A DNA stretch of 9,042 bases, taken from assembly GCA_900545055.1 (NCBI GenBank), contig UQXP01000059.1, positions 1 through 9,042 of the forward strand, read 5' to 3'. Numbering within the stretch: the first letter of the stretch is position 1; the number at the start of each line of letters is the position of its first letter. This stretch comes from an uncultured Collinsella sp. GTDB lineage: Bacteria; Actinomycetota; Coriobacteriia; Coriobacteriales; Coriobacteriaceae. The notes beneath the pieces were generated by a model. That model did not search any database, had not been told where the DNA came from, and saw only the letters and a program-made list of their open reading frames with translations. The translations under genes were made by a program, and so were the position numbers. Of the stretch, positions 1 to 6,253 are shown in pieces.

Positions 1-63
1 ACGTCGGTCGGCGGCGGCGTGCTCGAGGCACTCGCTATGCTCACCGATGTCTTTAGAGGATAG
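1..63 (+). CDS. 3' end of an unidentified gene
   Basis: Frame 1 is open from the window edge to a TAG at 61-63 and encodes only the last 20 residues, including the stretch VGGGVLEALAML and ending in VFRG. The codons are GC-rich and C/G-ending like those of the next gene, and the stop lies 9 nt before the next start, so it looks like a co-transcribed real gene end and not a chance frame. Twenty residues are too few to name a family. Because the following gene is xdhC-like, a molybdenum-hydroxylase or molybdopterin-related function is possible, but that is inferred from context only. Confidence 0.55.
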   Translation, partial: TSVGGGVLEALAMLTDVFRG

Positions 64-72
64 AAGGCGGCA

Positions 73-1116
73 ATGGAAAAGCTCGATGTTGTGAATGCGG
101 CACTCGCCGCCCTGCGTGCTGGCAAGACGTGTGAGCTCGTGGTCGTGGCCGGCACGGCGGGGTCGTCGCCGCGCGGCGTGGGCGCATGGATGGCCGTCTT
201 TGCCGACGGCGGCCAGGCGGGCACCATCGGCGGCGGCAAGATTGAGCTTTTTGCGCTGCATGAGGCTCGTGTGCTACTGGATGCGGGACGCTCGCGCCTG
301 GTCCGCTACACCATGGGCGGCGAGAACTCCGATACCGGCATGATCTGCGGCGGAGCTATCTGCCTGTGCTACCTGCATCTGGAGGCGACCCAGGCGTCGC
401 TGTTCCAAGAGATTGCCGACGTCTTGGCCTATCGACGCATCGGCGACTTCGTCATCGACTTTGAGCCGTTTATCGCGAGCGCGCTCGAGGGCGATGTGGC
501 CGAGTACCATGGTGAGGAATCGCGTCGTACCATTGCGGGCTGCCCCGAGCTTTCGCTGGTGGAGGAGGGGAGTAAGGTCACCTACACCAATGCTGCCTCC
601 GAGATTCCCGCGTCGCACGTCGAGACGCTCTGTCCCGAGGGCCGGACTTATATCTTTGGCTGCGGCCACGTAGGCGCCGCGACGGCTCGCGTGCTCACGG
701 CGGCGGGCTTTGCCGTCGTGGCCTGCGACGACCGCCCCGGCACGCTGACGCCCGAATGGGTGCCCGGCGTCTACGACCGTCGTCTGGTCGATTACAAGCA
801 CCTGGGCGAGCAGTGCCCCATCGGTCCGCGCGACCTGGTGGTCGTCGCCACGGCGGGTCACAAGTCCGATATCGACGTGGTGATTCAGGCCATGCGCGCC
901 AAGCCCGCCTATCTGGGCTGCCTGGGTTCGCGCCGCAAGACGGCCTTTGTGCGCGCCCGCCTGGAGCAGGAGGGCTTTACGCAGGAGCAGATCGATGCGC
1001 TACACCTGCCGATCGGCGTTGCCATCGAGGCCGAGGATCCCGAGGAGATCGCCATCTCCATCGCCGCCGAGATGATTCACCTGCGCCGCACCAAGCTCGT
1101 TCCCCGCAAACGCTAG
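73..1116 (+). CDS. XdhC/CoxI family protein (molybdenum hydroxylase maturation factor)
   Basis: The product is a 347-residue cytoplasmic protein of the XdhC/CoxI family. Members bind molybdopterin cofactor and help its sulfuration and insertion into xanthine dehydrogenase-like enzymes. The N-terminal XdhC_CoxI domain shows GSSPR (30-34), the GTIGGGKIE motif (50-58) and GMICGG (89-94). The C-terminal Rossmann-type XdhC_C domain begins with YIFGCGHVG (193-201), followed by an acidic strand end (CDDRP, 218-222) and the conserved LGSRRKT (284-290). The stretch LHLPIGVAIEAEDPEEIAIS (310-329) is typical of the family end. The length is usual. The ATG is preceded by GAAGG at 63-67, which overlaps the upstream stop, so the two genes are probably coupled. 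No molybdenum hydroxylase subunit lies in the window, so the client enzyme is unknown. The family call is firm; the exact substrate or partner is not. Confidence 0.9.
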   Translation: MEKLDVVNAALAALRAGKTCELVVVAGTAGSSPRGVGAWMAVFADGGQAGTIGGGKIELFALHEARVLLDAGRSRLVRYTMGGENSDTGMICGGAICLCYLHLEATQASLFQEIADVLAYRRIGDFVIDFEPFIASALEGDVAEYHGEESRRTIAGCPELSLVEEGSKVTYTNAASEIPASHVETLCPEGRTYIFGCGHVGAATARVLTAAGFAVVACDDRPGTLTPEWVPGVYDRRLVDYKHLGEQCPIGPRDLVVVATAGHKSDIDVVIQAMRAKPAYLGCLGSRRKTAFVRARLEQEGFTQEQIDALHLPIGVAIEAEDPEEIAISIAAEMIHLRRTKLVPRKR

Positions 1117-1128
1117 TCCCTCTATCTA

Positions 1129-1195
1129 AGTTGCGGTGAAATACGGACTGTTTAAGCCTATTAAGCCGTCAAACAGTCCCTATTTCACCGCAACT
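1129..1195. repeat. Long inverted repeat (25-nt arms, 17-nt loop)
   Basis: The left arm 1129-1153 and right arm 1171-1195 are reverse complements at 24 of 25 positions. The one mismatch is C1144 opposite C1180. The 17-nt loop includes most of a TTAAGCC direct repeat (1152-1158 and 1161-1167). The arms begin AGTTGCGGTGAAATA. A short TTTT follows at 1198-1201. As RNA this would be a very stable hairpin starting 12 nt after the xdhC stop, so it could end xdhC transcription. The long, near-perfect arms with only four following T residues also fit a dispersed palindromic (REP or MITE-like) element. Which one applies cannot be told from a single copy. Confidence 0.8.
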
Positions 1196-1222
1196 GCTTT
1201 TGGGGGATCAATTTGTGCGGGG

Positions 1223-1238
1223 GAGTTGTGGAGTTGTG
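1223..1238. repeat. 8-bp perfect tandem duplication
   Basis: GAGTTGTG occurs twice head to tail at 1223-1230 and 1231-1238, between the inverted repeat and the rplE promoter candidate. It may be a simple slippage product or part of a binding site; nothing else in the sequence decides this. Confidence 0.6.
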
Positions 1239-1257
1239 CAGGCAGACGAGGTTTTTC

Positions 1258-1286
1258 TGGAAATACGCTCCCGATGCGCGTATAGT
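1258..1286 (+). promoter_or_regulatory. Promoter candidate for the rplE operon
   Basis: A -10 hexamer TATAGT (1281-1286, 5 of 6 to consensus) lies 17 bp after TGGAAA (1258-1263, 4 of 6 to TTGACA). Transcription would start near 1293, giving a leader of about 130 nt before rplE. The surrounding bases are less GC-rich than the genes on either side. This is a visual match only, with no experimental support. Confidence 0.6.
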
Positions 1287-1296
1287 ACCGATTGTT

Positions 1297-1375
1297 TTGT
1301 CGGCTCCTGCTGCGTCGAGTCCAAACCGCGAAATGCCATGAGCGGCGCGGATGCAGCCAGGAGGCACGAGGACAA
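1297..1375 (+). promoter_or_regulatory. Folded 5' leader of rplE mRNA, possible ribosomal-protein autoregulatory site
   Basis: The leader can form a nested structure. TTGTC (1297-1301) pairs with GACAA (1371-1375). CTCCTGCTGCGTC (1304-1316) pairs with 1350-1363, with C1357 bulged and one G-U pair. CCGC (1326-1329) pairs with GCGG (1342-1345). The right arm carries AGGAGG (1359-1364), a decoy ribosome-binding sequence. The same CTCCT (1304-1308) could instead pair with the true rplE site AGGAG (1413-1417), and GCACG (1364-1368) could pair with CGTGC (1394-1398). That leaves room for alternative folds. Ribosomal operons often carry leaders bound by their own products; which protein would bind here is not known. 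Confidence 0.55.
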
Positions 1376-1423
1376 CCCACCGTGGCCACGCCCCGTGCTT
1401 AAAACCCCAAGAAGGAGTGAACA

Positions 1424-1981
1424 ATGGCAGAAGAGAAGTATGTGCCGCGTCTGAAGACCAAGTACAACAACGAGGTCAAGCAGCAGCTTCAGGACAAGTT
1501 CCAGTACGAGAACGTCATGATGATCCCCAAGTTTGAGAAGATCGTCGTGAACATGGGTGTCGGCGAGGCCGCTACCGATTCCAAGGCCATCGATGGTGCC
1601 GTGCGCGACCTGCGCGCCATTACCGGCCAGCAGCCGATGATTACCCGTGCCCGCAAGTCCATCGCTACCTTCCGCCTGCGCGCTGGTATGCCGATCGGCT
1701 GCAAGGTTACCCTGCGTGGCGACCGTATGTGGGAGTTCTTCGATCGTCTGACCTCCGTCGCGATCCCCCGTATCCGCGACTTCCGTGGCATCTCCGCCAA
1801 GAGCTTCGACGGCCGTGGTAACTTCTCCATGGGCGTCACCGAGCAGCTCATCTTCCCCGAGATCGACTTCGACTCCGTCGATCACCAGCGTGGTATGGAC
1901 ATCACTTTCGTGACCACCGCCAACACCGATGAGGAGGCCAAGGCCCTTCTGGACGCCTTCGGTTTCCCGTTCAAGAAATAG
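1424..1981 (+). CDS. rplE: 50S ribosomal protein L5 (uL5)
   Basis: L5 sits in the central protuberance of the 50S subunit, binds 5S rRNA together with L18, and contacts the peptidyl-tRNA and S13. The 185-residue product is complete and slightly longer than the usual 179-180. Family signatures are VNMGVGEA (42-49), the RARKSIATFRLRAGMPIG block (75-92) and FPEIDFDSVDHQRGMDI (144-160). The ATG follows AAGGAG (1412-1417) with a 6-nt gap. In most bacteria rplN and rplX stand directly before rplE. Here neither is present, none of the three upstream frames resembles an L24 end, and the gene has its own promoter and leader. It is therefore the first gene of the block in this window. Confidence 0.98.
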   Translation: MAEEKYVPRLKTKYNNEVKQQLQDKFQYENVMMIPKFEKIVVNMGVGEAATDSKAIDGAVRDLRAITGQQPMITRARKSIATFRLRAGMPIGCKVTLRGDRMWEFFDRLTSVAIPRIRDFRGISAKSFDGRGNFSMGVTEQLIFPEIDFDSVDHQRGMDITFVTTANTDEEAKALLDAFGFPFKK

Positions 1982-1996
1982 GTTCACCTGCCCTAT

Positions 1997-2026
1997 AAGC
2001 GCCGTTCCCACAAGGGGGCGGCGCTT
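1997..2026 (+). other. Intergenic hairpin between rplE and rpsN
   Basis: AAGCGCCG (1997-2004) and CGGCGCTT (2019-2026) are perfect complements, with possible extra CCC/GGG pairs in the 14-nt loop. No T run follows, so it is not a standard terminator. It may shield mRNA or mark a processing site. Confidence 0.5.
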
Positions 2027-2060
2027 GGGGCGAACAATACTCTATGTGAGGAGGATATAA

Positions 2061-2246
2061 GTGGCTAAGACATCGATGATCGTCAAGTGCAATCGCAAGC
2101 AGAAGTTCTCTACTCGTGAGTACACGCGCTGCCAGCGCTGCGGCCGTCCGCACTCTGTGTACCGCAAGTTCGGCCTGTGCCGTGTCTGCTTCCGTGAGCT
2201 TGCACTCAAGGGCGAGCTTCCCGGCGTTAAGAAGGCCAGCTGGTAA
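2061..2246 (+). CDS. rpsN: 30S ribosomal protein S14, zinc-binding type Z (uS14)
   Basis: S14 is a late-assembling protein of the 30S head near the 3' domain of 16S rRNA. At 61 residues it is the short zinc form (also called rpsZ), not the zinc-free form of about 100 residues. The zinc knuckle is intact: C24-x2-C27 and C40-x2-C43, inside CQRCGRP and CRVC. The end, GELPGVKKASW, is the standard C-terminus. The start is GTG at 2061, supported by GAGGAGGA (2048-2055), whose GG ends 6 nt before it. It is separated from rplE by 79 nt and from rpsH by 119 nt, unusually wide spacing inside this cluster, and both gaps contain hairpins. Confidence 0.98.
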   Translation: MAKTSMIVKCNRKQKFSTREYTRCQRCGRPHSVYRKFGLCRVCFRELALKGELPGVKKASW

Positions 2247-2301
2247 GTCACTACCAGCGTTTCAAGCATCAGTTTGGAACAGGGAAAACGCGCTAAAAAG
2301 G

Positions 2302-2324
2302 CTTTGCCGTTAAGGGCGGCGAAG
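2302..2324 (+). other. Intergenic hairpin between rpsN and rpsH
   Basis: CTTTGCCG (2302-2309) pairs with CGGCGAAG (2317-2324) over 8 bp with one G-U pair and a 7-nt loop. No T run follows. The stem lies 29 nt before the rpsH ribosome-binding site and does not cover it. Confidence 0.45.
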
Positions 2325-2365
2325 AACCAAGAGCACGTGTTCATCAAGAACGAAGGAGAATCTGT

Positions 2366-2764
2366 ATGAACCTTACAGACCCGATCGCAGATATGCTTAC
2401 GCGCATCCGTAACGCTAACTCTGTGAACAAGGCCACGGTCTCCATGCCGAGCAGCAAGAAGCTCGTCGAGATCGCTCGTGTTCTGCACGAGGAGGGCTAC
2501 ATCGAGGGCTACGATGTCGAGGACACCGTTCCCCAGAAGACTCTGCACATCACGCTTAAGTATGGTCCCAAGAAGGCTAAGGTCATCAACGGCATCCGCC
2601 GCATTTCCAAGCCGGGCCTGCGTAAGTACACCGGCGTTGCCGACATGCCCCGCGTCCGCGGTGGCCTTGGTACCGCCATTATTTCCACCAGCCATGGCGT
2701 CATGACCGACCGCGATGCTCGCAAGCACAACGTCGGCGGCGAGATCATCGCTTACGTCTGGTAA
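2366..2764 (+). CDS. rpsH: 30S ribosomal protein S8 (uS8)
   Basis: S8 is a primary 16S rRNA-binding protein of the 30S body. In E. coli it also represses the spc operon by binding the mRNA at rplE. The 132-residue product has the usual length. The N-terminus MNLTDPIADMLTRIRNA (1-17) and the C-terminal rRNA-binding block GTAIISTSHGVMTDRDARK (102-120) through GGEIIAYVW are diagnostic. AAGGAG (2353-2358) stands 7 nt before the ATG. Whether S8 controls this cluster cannot be seen directly; the folded rplE leader is one place to look. Confidence 0.98.
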   Translation: MNLTDPIADMLTRIRNANSVNKATVSMPSSKKLVEIARVLHEEGYIEGYDVEDTVPQKTLHITLKYGPKKAKVINGIRRISKPGLRKYTGVADMPRVRGGLGTAIISTSHGVMTDRDARKHNVGGEIIAYVW

Positions 2765-2797
2765 TTCGCTCGGTAGGTAGAAGGAAAGGAGATCACC

Positions 2798-3334
2798 GTG
2801 TCTCGTATCGGTAATAAGCCTGTCCAGATTCCCGCCGGAGTCGAAGTGGCAGTCAACGGCAACAACGTTGTCGTCAAGGGCCCCAAGGGCCAGCTCGAGC
2901 TCGATGTCTATGAGAAGCTCGCTATCAACGTCGAGGACAACGTCCTCACCGTTTCCCGTCCCGACGACGAGCGTGAGACCCGTGCCCGCCACGGCCTCAC
3001 CCGTGCCCTCATCCACAACATGGTTGTTGGCGTTTCCGAGGGCTTCGAGAAGAAGCTCGAGCTCGCCGGCGTCGGTTACCGCGTGCAGCAGAAGGGCAAG
3101 AACCTCGAGTTCTCCCTGGGCTTCTCGCATCCCGTGATCGTCGAGGCTCCCGAGGGCATCACCTTCGAGGTTCCCGACAACACCCACGTGAACGTCAAGG
3201 GTATCAACAAGCAGCAGGTCGGTCAGATCGCCGCTGAGATCCGCGGCCATCGTCCTCCCGAGCCTTACAAGGGCAAGGGTATCCACTACGTTGGCGAGCA
3301 CATCCGCCGCAAGCTGGGTAAGGCCGCCAAGTAG
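2798..3334 (+). CDS. rplF: 50S ribosomal protein L6 (uL6)
   Basis: L6 lies near the GTPase-associated centre of the 50S subunit, next to the sarcin-ricin loop. The complete product has 178 residues, the usual size, with the two tandem L6 folds. MSRIGNKPVQIPAGV (1-15) opens the first, ELAGVGYRVQ (88-97) marks the junction, and RPPEPYKGKGI (152-162) is the conserved rRNA-contact motif in the second. The GTG start is preceded by AAAGGAG (2785-2791) with a 6-nt gap. An ATG start is not available near the conserved N-terminus. It follows rpsH after 33 nt. Confidence 0.98.
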   Translation: MSRIGNKPVQIPAGVEVAVNGNNVVVKGPKGQLELDVYEKLAINVEDNVLTVSRPDDERETRARHGLTRALIHNMVVGVSEGFEKKLELAGVGYRVQQKGKNLEFSLGFSHPVIVEAPEGITFEVPDNTHVNVKGINKQQVGQIAAEIRGHRPPEPYKGKGIHYVGEHIRRKLGKAAK

Positions 3335-3359
3335 TCGTAACCGACTCACTCGCATAAGA

Positions 3360-3397
3360 CCAGCACCCCGTCAGGTGCTGGCAAGATCAACCTTTTT
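3360..3397 (+). terminator. Hairpin with downstream T run between rplF and rplR, possible weak attenuator
   Basis: CCAGCACC (3360-3367) and GGTGCTGG (3374-3381) form a perfect 8-bp stem with a 6-nt loop. A five-T run follows at 3393-3397, but 11 nt lie between stem and T run, so a classic intrinsic terminator is unlikely. Essential genes follow in the same direction. Partial attenuation or RNA processing is more plausible. Confidence 0.35.
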
Positions 3398-3409
3398 AGG
3401 AGTTTACGT

Positions 3410-3778
3410 ATGAACAAGCATAAGGCGAAGCTGGAAGGCCTCAAGCGTCGTCAGCGTCGTGTTCGCGGCAAGGTCTCGGGTACCGCCGAGCGTCCGCGTC
3501 TTCGCGTGACCCGTACTAACGCCAACATCTATGCCCAGATCATCGACGACAGCAAGGGCTCCAGCCTGACGCTCGTCTCCGCCTCGACCCTCGAGGCCGA
3601 GTTCAAGGGCACCCACACCTCGAACAAGGAGGCTGCGGAGAAGGTCGGTCAGCTCGTTGGCAAGCGCGCCATCGAGGCCGGCATCACCAAGGTCGCCTTC
3701 GATCGCGGTGGCCGTATCTACCATGGCCGCGTCAAGGCCCTCGCCGACGGTGCTCGTGCCGCCGGTCTCGAGTTCTAG
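3410..3778 (+). CDS. rplR: 50S ribosomal protein L18 (uL18)
   Basis: L18 binds 5S rRNA and, together with L5, attaches it to the central protuberance. The 122-residue product is complete. It has the basic N-terminal tail KLEGLKRRQRRVRGK (7-21), the ERPRLRVTRTNANIYAQIID strand block (27-46) and the C-terminal signature VAFDRGGRIYHGRVKALADG (95-114), ending GLEF. AGGAG (3398-3402) lies 7 nt before the ATG. The stop is embedded in the ribosome-binding site of rpsE, so the two genes are likely coupled in translation. Confidence 0.98.
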   Translation: MNKHKAKLEGLKRRQRRVRGKVSGTAERPRLRVTRTNANIYAQIIDDSKGSSLTLVSASTLEAEFKGTHTSNKEAAEKVGQLVGKRAIEAGITKVAFDRGGRIYHGRVKALADGARAAGLEF

Positions 3779-3792
3779 GAGGTATGTAGCAC

Positions 3793-4317
3793 ATGGCTCG
3801 TAATCAGAAGCAGCAGCGCGAGGCCTCCGAGTTCGAGGAGCGCGTCGTTTACATCAACCGCGTGTCGAAGACCGTCAAGGGTGGTCGTCGCATGAGCCTC
3901 GTCGCTCTCGTCGTCGTTGGCGACGGCAAGGGCAACGTCGGCGTTGGCATGGGCAAGTCCGCTGAGGTGCCCCTGGCCATCTCCAAGGCGTCTCTCGATG
4001 CCAAGAAGAACATGTTCCACGTGCCGGTGACCGAGCAGGGCACCATCCCGCACGAGGTTCTCGGCCACTTTGGTGCCGGCCGCATCATCATCAAGCCCGC
4101 TGTCGAGGGTACCGGCGTTATCGCCGGCGGCGCTGTGCGTCCCCTCTTTGAGCTTGCTGGCATCAAGAACGTCCTGTCCAAGTCCCTCGGTACCGACAAC
4201 GGCCTCAACATCATCAAGGCTGCCGTCGAGGGCCTCAAGGAGCTCTCCAGCCCTGAGGACGTCGCGGCTCGCCGTGGCCTGACGGTCTCCGAGATGTTCG
4301 TCGGTAAGGAGAACTAA
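3793..4317 (+). CDS. rpsE: 30S ribosomal protein S5 (uS5)
   Basis: S5 sits on the back of the 30S subunit by the mRNA entry channel and contributes to decoding accuracy; spectinomycin acts near its N-terminal loop. The 174-residue product has the N-terminal double-stranded-RNA-binding-like S5 domain (about 15-80, with VKGGRRMSLVALVVVGDGKG at 28-47) and the C-terminal domain (about 90-170, with GTGVIAGGAVRPLFELAGI at 106-124). GGAGG (3778-3782) overlaps the rplR stop and lies 10 nt before the ATG at 3793. An earlier ATG at 3784 is followed at once by TAG and cannot be used. Confidence 0.98.
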   Translation: MARNQKQQREASEFEERVVYINRVSKTVKGGRRMSLVALVVVGDGKGNVGVGMGKSAEVPLAISKASLDAKKNMFHVPVTEQGTIPHEVLGHFGAGRIIIKPAVEGTGVIAGGAVRPLFELAGIKNVLSKSLGTDNGLNIIKAAVEGLKELSSPEDVAARRGLTVSEMFVGKEN

Positions 4318-4319
4318 GC

Positions 4320-4502
4320 ATGGCTGACACCATCAAGATCAAGCAGGTCCGCAGCACCAATGGTTGCAAGCAGGACCAGGTCCGTACTGTCCGTGCCCTC
4401 GGTCTCCACAGGATCCGCGAGGTTCGCGAGATTGCTGACAACGAGTCCGTCCGCGGCATGATCTTCAAGGTCAAGCACCTTGTCGAGATTGTAGAGGAGT
4501 AG
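4320..4502 (+). CDS. rpmD: 50S ribosomal protein L30 (uL30)
   Basis: L30 is a small non-catalytic protein of the 50S subunit. The product is 60 residues, the normal bacterial length, with the motif IKIKQVRSTNGCKQDQ (5-20), LGLHRIREV (27-35) and the end VKHLVEIVEE. The ATG follows the rpsE stop by only 2 nt, and its AAGGAG (4306-4311) lies inside the rpsE coding end, so translation is probably coupled. Confidence 0.97.
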   Translation: MADTIKIKQVRSTNGCKQDQVRTVRALGLHRIREVREIADNESVRGMIFKVKHLVEIVEE

Positions 4503-4505
4503 CAA

Positions 4506-4955
4506 ATGCAGCTTCACGATCTTACTCCCGCGCCCGGTTCCACCAAGAACCGCAAGCGCGTCGGCCGTGGCAATTCTTCGGGTCACGGCACCACTTCTGG
4601 CCGCGGTCAGAAGGGCCAGGGTTCCCGCTCTGGCGGCACCAAGGGTGCCGGCTTCGAGGGTGGCCAGACTCCGCTGGCCATGCGCCTTCCCAAGCTTCCG
4701 GGCTTCCGCAACCCCCGTCGTATCGAGTACACCGCTGTTAACGTTGAGCGTCTCGAGCGTAAGTTCGAGGACGGCGCTGTGATCGACGGTGCCGCTCTTA
4801 AGGCCGCTCGCATCACCAAGAGCGAGTTCGAGCCCGTCAAGGTGCTCGGCAATGGTGAGCTCACCAAGAAGTTCACGGTCAAGGTCGACAAGGTCAGCGC
4901 TTCTGCGCAGGCCAAGATCGAGGCCGCCGGCGGAAAGGTCGAGCTGCCGTGCTAA
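4506..4955 (+). CDS. rplO: 50S ribosomal protein L15 (uL15)
   Basis: L15 is an early 50S assembly protein that extends deep into 23S rRNA. The 149-residue product starts with MQLHDLTPAPGS and then the long Gly/Ser/Arg-rich extension (about 19-45, including GRGNSSGHGTTSGRGQKGQG) that threads through rRNA. A globular C-terminal half includes MRLPKLPGFRN (59-69). GAGGAG (4494-4499) lies 6 nt before the ATG, and the stop of rpmD is 3 nt upstream. Its last codons overlap the start of secY by 7 nt. Confidence 0.97.
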   Translation: MQLHDLTPAPGSTKNRKRVGRGNSSGHGTTSGRGQKGQGSRSGGTKGAGFEGGQTPLAMRLPKLPGFRNPRRIEYTAVNVERLERKFEDGAVIDGAALKAARITKSEFEPVKVLGNGELTKKFTVKVDKVSASAQAKIEAAGGKVELPC

Positions 4956-6235
4956 ATGGTCTTAAGAATGCTTTCCGCATCAAAGAATTGCGCGAGAAGA
5001 TTCTTTTTACCATAGCTATGCTCGTCGTGTACCGCATTGGTGCGCACGTTCCTGTGCCCGGCATTCCCTTCCAGGGGATGCTGGGCCTTTTCTCGACCGG
5101 TAACAATTCGGTCGCCGCAGGTGCTATGGCCCTCCTGAATCTTTTCTCTGGCGGCGCGTTGAGCTATGTGTCGGTGTTTTCGCTGGGCATCATGCCTTAC
5201 ATCACCAGCTCGATCATCCTCCAGATGCTCCAGGCCGTCGTGCCTTCCCTGCATGAGCTTGCCCGCGAGGGCGAGGTCGGTCAGACCAAGATTACGCAGT
5301 ATTCGCGTTACCTCACCCTGGCTTTGGCAATCCTCAACTCCGTGGGTTACCTCTTCCTCTTTAAGAGCTTCGGCATCAGCTTTAATGGCGCCGGCGCTCC
5401 CGAGATCATCTTCGACCTCATGATCGTCGGTACGCTCACCGCGGGCGCTATGCTGATCATGTGGATTGGTGAGCTCATCACCCAGCGCGGTATCGGCAAT
5501 GGCATGTCGCTGATCATCTTCGCGAACATCATGGCCGGTCTGCCGCAGGCTATCTTCTCCAGCACCGAGGGTAACGCCGGTGGCATCATCACCATGGTGA
5601 TCATCTGCGCCATCATCCTGCTGGTTATCCCGCTGATTGTTTTCCTTGAGCGCGGCCAGCGCCGCATCCCGGTCTCCTACGCTAAGCGCGTCGTGGGCCG
5701 TCGCATGATGGGTGGCCAGACCACCTACCTGCCCATCAAGGTCAACACCGCGGGTGTCGTGCCGATCATCTTCGCTTCGGCGCTGCTGTACTTCCCGGCT
5801 CAGATTGCCGTGTTCTTCCCCGGCATCGGCTGGATTCAGGCAGTTGCCTCCGCGCTTTCGACCGGTTGGCTTAACTGGGTGCTTAACGTTGTCCTCATTG
5901 TGTTCTTCGCGTACTTCTACACCTCCATGGTGTTCAACCCCGATGACACGGCCGATAACCTTAAGAAGCAGGGCGGCTTTATTCCGGGCGTCCGTCCGGG
6001 TAGGGCTACCGCGGCCTACATCAAGAACGCGCTCAACAAGATCACGCTTCCCAGCGCTGTCTTTTTGGCGCTCATCGCCATCGTGCCTTCGATCATCTTC
6101 TCCTTCACGGGTAACCATCTGATCCAGGCTTTTGGCGGCACGTCCATCCTCATCATGGTCGGCGTCGTGCTCGACACGGTCGATAAGCTCGAAGGCCAAA
6201 TCAAGATGTATGATTACGATGGATTCTTTAAATAG
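4949..6235 (+). CDS. secY: Preprotein translocase subunit SecY
   Basis: SecY is the channel-forming subunit of SecYEG in the inner membrane, passing unfolded proteins driven by SecA or the ribosome. The 428-residue product has the expected ten hydrophobic segments. Recognisable parts are the N-terminal amphipathic stretch LNGLKNAFRIKELREKIL (2-19), the plug and second helix region FSGGALSYVSVFSLGIMPYI (66-85), the GELITQRGIGNGMSLIIF segment (174-191), the cytoplasmic SecA/ribosome loop ERGQRRIPVSYAKRVVGRR (234-252) and the later cytoplasmic loop PDDTADNLKKQGGFIPGVRPG's core (331-350). The start is GTG at 4949, overlapping the rplO stop. The only upstream purine tract is GGAAAGG (4932-4938), so translational coupling to rplO is likely. 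The ATG at 4956 is out of frame. Confidence 0.97.
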   Translation: MLNGLKNAFRIKELREKILFTIAMLVVYRIGAHVPVPGIPFQGMLGLFSTGNNSVAAGAMALLNLFSGGALSYVSVFSLGIMPYITSSIILQMLQAVVPSLHELAREGEVGQTKITQYSRYLTLALAILNSVGYLFLFKSFGISFNGAGAPEIIFDLMIVGTLTAGAMLIMWIGELITQRGIGNGMSLIIFANIMAGLPQAIFSSTEGNAGGIITMVIICAIILLVIPLIVFLERGQRRIPVSYAKRVVGRRMMGGQTTYLPIKVNTAGVVPIIFASALLYFPAQIAVFFPGIGWIQAVASALSTGWLNWVLNVVLIVFFAYFYTSMVFNPDDTADNLKKQGGFIPGVRPGRATAAYIKNALNKITLPSAVFLALIAIVPSIIFSFTGNHLIQAFGGTSILIMVGVVLDTVDKLEGQIKMYDYDGFFK

Positions 6236-6253
6236 GCTAGAGGAGGATTGCTC

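Noticed and set aside
1200..1454. Open frame of 84 codons on the + strand in the xdhC-rplE gap
   Set aside because: It runs into rplE in another frame, has cysteine- and arginine-rich chance composition, lacks a ribosome-binding site and covers the promoter.
1208..2011. Antisense open frame (267 codons) across the rplE leader and rplE
   Set aside because: Most of it lies opposite rplE. The part over the leader has no ribosome-binding site or domain, and the leader is explained by promoter and RNA structure.
2042..3355. Antisense open frame (437 codons) opposite rpsN, rpsH and rplF
   Set aside because: It is a shadow of three certain ribosomal genes and shows no recognisable domain.
6248..6253. 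Upstream TTG start for adk
   Set aside because: It lies 1 nt after the GGAGG site, too close for use. The ATG at 6254 has ideal spacing and matches the conserved N-terminus.
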